From positions 52,972,024 through 53,036,023 of the forward strand of contig CM069590.1 in the NCBI GenBank assembly GCA_035771175.1: 64,000 bases of DNA, given 5' to 3'. The stretch is from Paratinospora sagittata. Taxonomy: Eukaryota > Streptophyta > Magnoliopsida > Ranunculales > Menispermaceae. Positions 36,325 through 46,400 of the stretch are shown piece after piece. Within the stretch, counting starts at the first letter, position 1; each line of letters opens with the position of its first letter. The notes beneath the pieces are model-generated. The model did no database searches and was not told where the DNA came from. It saw only the letters and a list, made by a program, of their open reading frames with translations. The translations under genes and the position numbers were made by a program.

Positions 36325-36600
36325 TTAGACCAAAGATATTTATGACGCAGAAAAGTGCTTGGAAAAATGATAAACAACTCTAACTAAGCTATATAAATAA
36401 CTTAGGAGCTGAATTTGCAGAAACTGATTGCACGGTTGCGTCCGGAACGGTCGAAAATGGTGGAAACGAGTCTGACTTTGCTGAAATCAGACGAAAAATG
36501 AGCCGGATCTGGTTGGTCAACCGGATTTGATGAATAGTGTCGGGCTTTACTCGGACCGGGCCGATGAACAGTGACGGACCAAAACAGTGGCTGGGCCGGT

Positions 36601-36760
36601 GAACAGTGACGGGCCGCAAATCAGAGATGGGTTGTAACAGTAACGGGCCGAACAGTTCTGGGCTTGAACAGTGACGGGCTGCAAATCAGAGATGGGCTGT
36701 AACAGTGACGGGCCGAACAGTTCTGGGCTTGAACAGTGACGGGCTGCAAATCAGAGACGG
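36601..36760. repeat. 65-bp tandem repeat in the copia leader
   Basis: The word GTGACGGGCYGCAAATCAGA recurs at 36606, 36671 and 36736, giving a 65-bp unit present about 2.4 times with few changes. It lies between the primer-binding site and gag, the position of packaging signals in such elements, but a role is not shown. Surrounding sequence repeats AACAGTGACGG-like words. Confidence 0.85.
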
Positions 36761-37061
36761 ACCGGTTTGAACAGTTCACGGCACGGCGGTGTGAACAGTG
36801 CGCGGTGGTTGTAACAGTGTACAGCTGTTTCCGGTGTGAATAGTGCTTCCAAATACGGTACAGGGATCAAACTTTGATCGGCTCTTGGGGACTCGTTTCT
36901 ACTCCGTTTTTCTCGCCGTTTGTTGCGTTGGACTCCTGAGAACAAGAGCTACCTCCTCGGGTGATCAGAACACAGTTTTGATCACGTTTACAGAAACTCG
37001 AAATTTCGACACAGTCTCGAAATTTCGACAGTGTCCGTTTTTCTTCCAAAACTTCACCTTA

Positions 37062-37073
37062 GCTCTGATACCA
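37062..37073 (-). other. Primer-binding site of the copia element
   Basis: On the minus strand TGGTATCAGAGC, complementary to initiator tRNA-Met, starts three bases inside the 5' LTR. Confidence 0.9.
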
Positions 37074-37076
37074 ATT

Positions 37077-37542
37077 TGTAGTGCGGAATCGAAGTAAAGT
37101 ATGAAAGAAAAAACAAGACAACAGATTTAACGTGGTTCGGCAAATTGCCTACGTCCACGGGAGACAGCAAACTTGTATTAAAAGAGAATACAGAGTACAC
37201 CCTTAGGTGAAACTTACAGATTAGATCTCTTAAGTAGATCTTACAGAATAGAACTCTCTAACTCTTAGGAATGAATTTTGAATACTGAAGTTGAGTCCTA
37301 TTTATAGGTGTATTCGGGGGCAATATCGTAATTATAAATATATAATTAATATAATATATTTATATTTTAATCAAGAAATTCGGCGCGTGGCTGCTCTTTC
37401 GGCGCGCGGCGCGTGGCTGCACTTTCGGCGCATGTTGTCTGCCACGCAGTCTTGTTTGTCTGCCACGCCAAGCTCCCCTTTGTCTGCCATGCCAAGCTCC
37501 CTTTGTCTGCCACGCCAAGCCACATGTGGGTGGTCCCCTACA
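37077..37542 (-). repeat. 5' LTR of the copia element
   Basis: 466 bp; carries the presumed promoter of the element on the minus strand (the TATAAATAGG complement occurs near its middle). Differs from the 3' LTR by three transitions. Confidence 0.95.
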
Positions 37543-37547
37543 GTGTC

Positions 37548-40500
37548 TTGGTCTCCGTTTTGGCCGGTGACTTGGCCCTTCATTCCTCTTCTACCCTTTC
37601 TAGACCTTCATTAAAAAAATAATTACAGTGCGACGAATAGATGAAGCTGACCACGCGATTGAACTATCTTATTTGTATAATTAATTAACTATCGATAATT
37701 CTTGATCGACTTCTTATTGGACGAGTGTCTTTGCCACTTGTTACTAGTCCTATCCCTTTTACATACAGCGTTCATCGAGCAATAGTTATACTATTACATC
37801 TATTACATCTTTTTTTTTTTTTTTTGGTTAAATATCGATAAGATTCGGCACATACGATTTGGTAGAAGTTGGACGTTGGAGGTTCCTCTATGTATCGACG
37901 TCATTCTCTTTCTCCATTTTTGATATAAACATATCAGGGTCAGGGTTTACCTGTGGCCTGCTAGTGAGTTGGAGAACGTCACTTTCCCGGAGTGACCTGC
38001 TTGGGCCGTAACGCGGGTTCTTTGAATGACGTTATCTTTATTGTTTCCCTTGTTGACGTAAGATTTATCTTCTCTCTATAGAAACAAAGCGTTCCGGGGA
38101 ACGTACAAGCGGCCAAGTTGTTAATTCGAGTGGTACGCGTTGAAAAACAGTGAAATGGTGAATTGTAACAATTTTTAAATGACATGAATGAAACACGTTA
38201 ACTGTTGTACGGCGTTGGTGGTATAAATCCTGTATAACTTTGAGAGGACTATACTGACCGAAGACACCTCGAGAGAGTGAGAAAACTGGTAAAACAAAGA
38301 CACGTTCACTGTTGTATGATGTTGTAGTATTCCACTTGATATTATTTTAATGGTTTTTGTTTGGTATGAGGTTTCCTCATAAATATAATTTTTATAATAT
38401 ATAATCTATCCAATTAAATATAATAATAATGGACGGAGAATATTTTGGTTATTCCTTTTATTCTCGTGAAGTATAATTATGTGAGAATTAGCGAATAAAA
38501 GAGCCAAATGGTTAAAATAATACTATAATTCGTTGCGCGCTATATGTAAATTATTGCTTAGTTTTGATTGGTCACTGATATTATCGGAACAGTTTTGATT
38601 GCTTAGTAATTTCTTTCATTAGTGGATTAGTGAATTTCCACGTTGATTCTATGGTTTTAGCACGTTTAGTAATTTTTTTAGTGGGTCAGTGCTAGAGTTA
38701 GAGGGGCATGGGTGTGATGCCCAATATATTTTTTTTTTTACGTTTTCATATGTTAAATATAATGCATTATTTACTTCATAAGCAAAGATCTAGCGTTTCT
38801 TTGTCCGGCTCTTTTATTTTTTATTTTTTATTCCTTTTAAACTGTTTTCTTTTTATGGTGAAAGACTTGCTACAGTCATTCAACCATTTGTCGTACAAAA
38901 TTAGATCATGGACATATATTGCGCACATTTTATTTTATACTTTTTTACTCTTATATTGGAAAAAAAAAAAAGCAGTATTCGCCAATCAGAGTGAAGGGGT
39001 TGGTCACAACTGCTGTGAAACAGCGAGAGCTTTTCTGCAGGCATTCAAAAGGGCTCTGTGTGAAGCTACTACTCTGTCTGAAATTAAAATAAAAAGCCAT
39101 TACTTTGGTAAAAATAATTGTTCTCCTTTCTTTCCTTGTACTTCAGCTAATGTATTAGATTTAAGAAAGAGAATTACGTAATTGGCAATCACATGACTTC
39201 TGTTAAATTTTCGTTATACCAAAAATTTATAATTGGTAAGTAGAAGATTTTAATGATAACATGTATTCAAACTGGGTACAGTGGTTAAGAGCATTGTTGG
39301 TCACATTGGTGATTAAAGATCACTTTATAAGAAAAAAAAAGTTATTTATAATTAGGGGTATAACGGATTAGGTTAGATTCGAATTAAAATTTAATTCAAT
39401 CTAAATTAGTTCAGGTTAAAAAAATATAAAACTCAACTTGAATCAAACTAACCATTAAGCTAATTCAATCTAATTTAATTCAATCTAGTTTGGATTGAGT
39501 TTTAAGGGTGTCAATCTATGACTCAATATGAACCGTTCGGATTAAAAATTTTAAATTTAACTTAATTCAAACAACTAAATCAACTTAACCTAATTCATTA
39601 GGTTGAGCTCGATGTGATAGAGTAAGGCGGGTTGGTTCATACCCTTACTTGCAACAACATAATGAGCGCCACGAGCCCCTTTTGTAAATATATTCTCTGT
39701 GGGTTGTACGCCAGGTCTGCCCAAGGCTTGATAAAATAAAAGTTACCCATAAGCGTAAAGCTACTATAAAATATAAATCAGCTCTAATCCATTTTATTGA
39801 GATTTTTGAGTGAACAGTAAATTGTAATTGAAAATAAAGGCTAGAGAAGAAAAAGAGAGAGATTGAAGGAGTGGAAAGCTCCGGCTGCTACGCGGAAGAG
39901 TTGGCTAAGATCATGGAGGGAAAAATTCTAGGTGCTTTTGATTGATTGATAGTTCAGTTTGTGGAGAAAGATTTTGTGGAAATGATAGTGGGTTGGTGGG
40001 ACAGGTCTCTCTCCAAATACACACGACGCATAGAACATAGATATTTTAAATCATAATTAGTGGAATGAATTGCGATTTCCCTCAGACTTTGTTGGCGACC
40101 TAGCAGTGAGACTTTTCTGTTGCCGTTGAATTGCTAATTTAAACCTAATATGGAACCCTGTAGAAGGGAAAAGCCCAAGGCTGAAAGCTTTATTTATCTA
40201 AAGTCTTTCTCCAAATGGGACCTTAGGTTTCCCAAAAGATACCCAAAATTATAGATTTTATAGGATTTGTACTTGAAAGGTTTGGATCTAATAGTTCATA
40301 TGTTTTCCAAGGTTGGGTTTGTTTTCATGTGGGGTTTAAACAGTGTATGGAGATGGTCTTGGATGTTGAATCTATTGATTGACCTGTTAAATAGGCGTGA
40401 AAAAATCTCAAATCATATAATAGTCGTAGGTGGCATTACATATTGTAAGTGTATGTAATGCTACCTAAGACTAGTCTTTAACATTACTCTTAGGAAATAA

Positions 40501-40980
40501 CCGTGGAAAAATTCTTAAGCTGGAAAGAAGAATTCTAATTAAAAAATGTTAAAATGATCCGGAATGTAAACTCAAATCTATACAAGCTGATACGGTGAAC
40601 AACGAGTGGTCTATTTTTTTTTTTGGGTTTTTATAATTTTCTCTGTTTGTGGTGATGTGGTAATTTATGGAATCACTTAGTATAGGTTTGTGTTTGTCTG
40701 TTTTGATTGTTTTAGCATATCTTTCTTTTTAATTTAGAAATAATATTTGGGCTTGACCTTGACCTTGGTCTACGGTATGTAACACACCATTTTCTCCATC
40801 GCATCACATCGTTTTCATCTTTCGTGGTTTTCATTGCTATAGAAATAGTTGGATACAAAAATTAAGGAAAAAAAAAAGACGATAGGAAGGAATCTAGGAT
40901 TGAATGGAAACATATAAGGGACTAGGGTCTGGTTCTGGTGTGGCAACTTAAACTTCCTTATTGCTATAAGAAAGATAAAG
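37548..40980. other. Intergenic, no gene recognised
   Basis: No supported gene. A block at 39345-39650 is built from degenerate AATTCAATCTAA / GGTTAGATT words, resembling the AT-rich GGGTTGGATT-type repeats at 40.99 and 61.6 kb. A short tRNA-like stretch with box A only (39275-39300) precedes an A run. The 157-codon frame at 38708 is Phe/Leu-rich, crosses homopolymers and has no domain. Confidence 0.45.
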
Positions 40981-40988
40981 TCAGTTTT

Positions 40989-41447
40989 AGGGGTGGAAGC
41001 AACTCATCGATCAGATTCGATCAAATTTGATTATTTTGGGTTGAATTAAATTTATTTGATATGTCAGGTTGTCGGGTTAATTTTTTAACAATCTGATTAA
41101 ATCTAACCCGACCCAATTTCTTAAAATTTATATATATATATATATGAGTTCATTTTTATTCTCATAAATTAAGTTTAAAAATAATTGAATTTATACATAT
41201 ATGAATATTTTTTAAAAAAAAAATTTATTTATTTTAACTTAAATAATAATTTTATAAGTTTGATATAATAATTTAACATATTTTATTATTAATAAAAATT
41301 TAAATAATAATTATTAAGTTTTAAAAAGTTTGAGCTATTTAATGGAGGCCAATTTGATATATGATCCCATAAGTCGGATAGTGTTCAACCGACTATCATC
41401 TGATCGGATTAGATAAATTAGAGAGTAAAAATCCGACCTTCCCCTCT
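40989..41447. mobile_element. Possible hAT-type MITE
   Basis: The block starts AGGGGTGGAAGCAACTCATC and its far end, read in complement, starts TAGAGGGGAAGGTCGGATTT, an imperfect inverted pair. AGTCAGTTTTA-like sequence precedes it (40979-40989) and AGTCATTTTA follows it (41448-41457), as an imperfect target duplication. The interior is very AT-rich, with TATATA runs and ATCTAACCCGACCC-type words. Many plant hAT MITEs begin with TAGGGGTG. Boundaries could shift by a few bases. Confidence 0.4.
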
Positions 41448-41819
41448 AGTCATTTTACACGACAGTGTTCTATTAGTCCGCGTATTCTTGTTGTAGAAGC
41501 TCTCCAAGGTAATCCAGTCCACATAGTACGAAGATATAAAACCTTCAGGGGAAGAGTTCTATAAAGGCACTCTCGAAAACTTGAACTGAAAGCCATTTTG
41601 GTTCAACTGAAGAAGAAACGACAGGAGTCTAGGGGTGGGGTTGCACGGAATGGAATAATAGACCTCTACTATTTGTTTTTTTCCAACCAAACAGAAAAAA
41701 AAAAAAGATTAATAAAAAAAGGAAAAAACGGAGAGAAATTCAAAGGCGTGGAATAATCATTTTTTGATATTTATTCAATCCCAATTGTGTGGCATTATTA
41801 TTCTGTCAGTGGGTTTACA

Positions 41820-42540
41820 GCAGTGTTCAACAAAGACGGCTTGTATACAGAGACACAGAGACTCAGCAGAGCTCGTCAATGGCGGATGTTAGTAATTGAG
41901 GATTAGAGGAATGGAATGCTTGCTTTATGCACTGAACTAGTGGTTTTATTATTTTAGCCCAGTCTGTCAAAGCAAATACTCACTTCTAAGCTCTTCCTCT
42001 CTTCTTCTGGCTCCGTTCTTGAAGACCCAATTTCGCTCTGTTCTTGGAGACTGCCATTCTTTAATCTTCATTAATATGGTCTTCATTTTTACGGGTTGTT
42101 CTGTTTTGTCTTCTAGCTTATCGTCTTTGCAAGCAAACCCACCTAGGCTTTGCGGGGCTCGTTCCAGGTTTTTTTCTCTTTTTATCCCTGTGTTGTGCTC
42201 GTTTCACGTGGTGGAGAAAAGTCTTTGTTGAATTGAATGAGTTTATTGAGGATTTAAGGTGTCGGGTCTATTAAGAATTCGCCAGAAAGATCGGGCTCAG
42301 AGTCTCAGGTTTTGAATACTGTTGAATTCCGGCAGCTTCTCCTGAAGTTCTGATTTGCTGCCAAGGAAATACCCTGAATGAAAGCTGAAGCCTTTATGGT
42401 TTTGAAATTGGTATTTAATCAGTCGCCATGATTTCGAGTTGCTAAGCTTTTTATCGGATTGAGTTCAGTTTTAATTTGCGAAATTGAAAGAAGTGGTACT
42501 CTTCTTCCCAACATCAGAAACATTTCTCTATAGCTTGGTA
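41820..42540 (+). promoter_or_regulatory. Probable promoter end and 5'-UTR exon of the U-box gene
   Basis: Transcript-like sequence (less AT-rich, CTTCTTCTGGCTCCG-type leader words) ends in a donor-like TAGCTTG|GTAAGT at 42540-42541. Short upstream ATGs occur (for example 41879, with six codons). This fits a non-coding first exon spliced to the coding exon at 43500. The transcription start is not visible. Confidence 0.4.
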
Positions 42541-42604
42541 AGTTCTGCTGCTTTGTTTTTCGCGCTGTACAATAGATAACTAACTACTCAACCGAAACTA
42601 TAAA

Positions 42605-43240
42605 TTGATGAAGATGAGAGCAAGGTAGTCAGAATCGTGAATGGAAAGTGAACCGGTGGAGGTCCCTTTGAATCGAATTGAGATTCGAATTGATGGATCG
42701 TAGGATTTCAGGATGCTATTGTGAATCGTATATAAATTTAGTTTTTAGAGACATTTATTTGTATTCTCAACGTTATATTAGATTTCCATTATAAATTTTA
42801 ATATCTTGTTTTTTATTTGTGATTCAATCTATTAAATTTAATCATTGAATTTTAATTTTTGAAGTTTTGAACATTGAAACATAATTTAAATTAAACAAAA
42901 TTTGTCCAAAAATAACACCTAAAAATGATTCAGATCATGATGTTGAGTCAAAAATAAATAAATAAATAAAATTTATCAACCCAAAAAAATGAAATAAAAC
43001 AAAAAATGAAAATAAAGGTTTCTTTTGTTGTTGAGTGCGAACAAGAGGAGCAAAAAAAGTCCCTTGAATCGGTTTGAATCGTCGAATCGTGATTCACACA
43101 TGAATAGTAAGATTCACATTGATTCAGATTGATGCAGAGGGGATTCACAAGTATTGGGATTCGGATCGATGAAGGGCGAATCAAATCGTGAATAGTAGGA
43201 TTTACGGATTCGAATCAGGATTTTGTCAACTATGGATGAG
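42605..43240. repeat. Repeat block with GAATCGTGAAT motifs, possible MULE-type MITE
   Basis: The two ends, TAGTCAGAATCGTG and the complement of CGATTCGAATC...GATTTTGTCAACTA, look like degenerate inverted termini. The body repeats GAATCG, GATTCGAAT and GAATCGTGAATAGTAGGATT words in both directions. GATGAGA occurs just outside each end (42610 and 43233). It lies in the 5'-UTR intron of the U-box gene. The family is not certain. Confidence 0.35.
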
Positions 43241-43499
43241 AAAATGCAAAGAGATTCATGTCATGGACAATGCTTACTATTATTTATACATAAAACCCAG
43301 AGGTGGGAATGCTTATGCAGCTCATGTTTGACAGTGATATTTGTTTTTGAAATCTTGGGTTTGACCATTAAATGGTTGGAACTGTTACATGTGTGAATCT
43401 TTATTGCATTGATGATTACCAGGTGGCTCATACTTTGGACTGTTTGTCTATATGGATAGGTAGTCCGATTGTTTCTGTTGAAGGATACATTATTATTGG

Positions 43500-46400
43500 A
43501 TGGGGAGTGATGGAGCTCAAGTTTCAGGAGTATTGCCACAATCTTCTTGCATAAAGGTAAACGTTGATTCAATTTTCTAATGCTATTACCCTTTTCTCGT
43601 TCATCTTCTTTTGTTTCAATCTTTCTAGTTTTCAATTTATCTTGAATGTGGTTTTCATCACCAACTTTTCTCTTACACATGCATATGCAACCTCTTTGAC
43701 TTCCAAGAATTGCCAATTTACATTTCTTGGTCTCAAGAGATGTTGATTATTATATTCTGTTGTACAGTAATGATCTTTACCATGTAGTTACTATTGATGA
43801 ATCTTATAGGAGAGATTTTATGAAGAATAATATTATGCCAATGGATGAAAGCGGGTAAAGTTGTGCTCCAGCCTCCAGTAAAAATCAGGAACTTAATCCT
43901 TTCTCTCTCTCTCCCCCTACCCTCCCTCCTCTCTCTGACTTGGAATGTTCTAGCCAGTTGTTTAATGTAAAACATTGCCCGCGCTGTTTCTTACACAAGA
44001 AAAAGTGTAAAACAGTGCTGTAGTAAGAGTCAAAAGTCCTTGGAAAAATAGCCTGTCGTCATTTTTCTTAAGGCCTACGCAAAATAAGGAAAAAATATAT
44101 ATAGCCTTCTTTTGAAGATGTACTATTAGTTCTGAACTTTTCTGGCTTGTGCAAATAGCTGAATATGAACCTTTTCCATTTCTGCAGGTTCATAATTTAA
44201 TGTGCACAGAACTGATGAAATTTGCTCATAGAATCTCAGAGATCTTCCCTGCTATAGAGTCAGCTCAACCACGATGCAGTTTGGGCATAGAAGCTTTGTG
44301 TGCTCTAAACCTTGCAATGGAGAAAGCCAAAATGCTTATTCAACATTGTTCAGAATCTAGCAAGCTCTACTTGGTATGCATTTAAAAGTTAAAAGGGATG
44401 GTTTTATTTGGAACTTTTTTGGTTTTTGAATAAAAATCACTTGAAATATCTTTACTGATGCACAGCACAGGCTTCCTTTTGACAAAGCTATTTGTTGATG
44501 TTAGCATGTGAACTGGCTCCGAATGACCATTTGGCAAAGACACGATGATTAATGCTGTTTCTGATCAATCATCATCATAAATAACTGTTCCCACTCCCCA
44601 CAAATGTCAGAATCCTGCATGATAGATCATGGAATTGGCCAATGCCATTTAGCATAATATTTGATGAACATATTTATAGATGATTATGGATTAAGAAAAA
44701 AAGACCATGTAGTGCAACTTAGTTGAACCCCCAAGTAGTTTGGAAAAGGCTTAGTTGAGTTGAGTTGTAGTGCAACTACATTAACTTCTTTACCCCTCCC
44801 TCTCCCCCCCCTCTTTATCTTTTTTTTTTTTTTTGAGTAGAAACATGAAGGAATTTTATTAAGATGAGCCAAACCAAAACAACCCAATCGTTGTACCAGT
44901 GGTACAAAGCCTAGAAAAAAAGACAGAGTAGAACACCAAAAGAAAACAACAGAAGAGAGCAACAACAACATAAACCAAGCAAGAAGCCGACACACGCCCA
45001 ACCCAAAAGAACCAAAAAAAAAAAAAAAAAAAAACCAACATAAAAACTCAAACCCTCTGATCCATGCAAGAGGACCAATTTGAGAACCAACTTGCCACCG
45101 AATAACCTTTTGAAAAAGGGGGCGTGAAAACCCAAGAACTTGCCAAAAGTTTAATCTCGTCCCACAACTGAGTTTCCTCCTTTGCCACATCATTAAAAAT
45201 TCTGCGATTTCGTTCCAACCATACTGCCCACACCGTCGCATAGAAACCAATAGCACCTACTTCCTTATCACAAGAAGAGAGGTGAGGAATATGGTGAAGG
45301 GAGAGACATTCAATCAAGTTGTTTGGGGGAAACATCTTATTCATAGAGAAATCCTTCCACCTGAGCCAAATCCTTCTAGTTACCCTGCATTTGAAAAATA
45401 AATGCTCCAAAGTCTCACCATCCTGCATACAAAGCAAACAACAATTGGGAGAGAGACATATGGAAGGAATGCTAGCCTTGCTAGCCGCCATGAGCTGATT
45501 CAGCATCCAAACAACACCCTCCAAATTAACATAAATCCAATAGCTTATGGCAAACTCCTGTTCTTGAATCGCAATCGATCTTTTGTCCACCCGTAAGCTT
45601 ATCACAAAAACCTTCGTACCAATGTTGAAGGTTGATGACAACAAACCAGATTTGGGGGAAGAATCCATGTTTGAACGAAGGTTCTGGTCGGGAAGAGGTC
45701 GTAGATGAGTCTCAGCATCACTGTTATAGCGTGGCCTCGAATGATAGTGCTGTGCGATCGGATTTGTATATATTTTCGTGATGGCAAGACAGTAATCGGC
45801 CTCTTCGTCATGACCTCCGTCATAGAGGGTTGCACGGAAGTAGTCTGCGAAACTGGTCCAAGTTTGTCCGTCTCCACTTGCATCTCTAGGCACACAAATG
45901 TTCTTCATGAAGGTTCCTTCCACTTTGGAAATCTGAAGAAACACTCCTCTGACGTTCTCCATCGCTTGAACAATCACTCTATCCCGTACACCTCTAAAAG
46001 CACGTTTACCTTCTGTCAACGGGTGAATCCCGTTACAACCACTGATTTGCTCCAATATCCACCCGGTAGTCTCCTGATCCAAACTAATGGTGAATGTTCT
46101 AAACAAGGTTACCTCCTCTATCGTGATGACGGAGGAGTCTTCGTTGCTCCAGATTGAGAACGATTTTCCAGTCACCCCGAACGACGAGGTGTGCCATCTC
46201 GTCTTTGATTCCGGCGAAAGATTGCGAATACGAACCATTTTTTTCCGATTGCTATTCTCCCCCCCTCTCATCTCTGTGTATGTGGTCTCTTAATCATTTA
46301 TGAGAACTGTTTACAATTTGGATAAATGTGCATCTGAGGGTTGTGCTGCTTTTCAATGAGTTGCATGTTCAGTTGCTTCATACTTAAATTGGCGGAGTCT

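Larger units (their letters stand above)
31746..37542 (-). mobile_element. Complete Ty1-copia retrotransposon, Tork/TNT1 type
   Basis: A full-length element of 5797 bp with TGTAG...CTACA ends and a perfect 5-bp target duplication GTGTC (31741-31745 and 37543-37547). Transcription runs on the minus strand. Order 5' to 3': LTR, primer-binding site, 750-bp leader, gag-protease-integrase-RT-RNase H in one frame, A/G-rich polypurine tract, LTR. The 466-bp LTRs differ at only three positions, all transitions (about 0.6%), so the insertion is recent. It is disabled in cis by one premature stop in the polyprotein. Similarity to TNT1-94-type proteins, seen in the gag start and zinc knuckle, places it in the Tork lineage. 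Confidence 0.95.

Noticed and set aside
38708..39181. 157-codon plus-strand frame
   Set aside because: It crosses homopolymer runs, is hydrophobic and low complexity, and matches no family.
39270..39340. tRNA-like box A (GTGGTTAAGAGC) before an A run
   Set aside because: No box B and no cloverleaf; too short to call a SINE or a tRNA.
45705..46157. 150-codon plus-strand frame inside the LINE
   Set aside because: The minus-strand frame has recognisable LINE motifs; the plus frame is its shadow.
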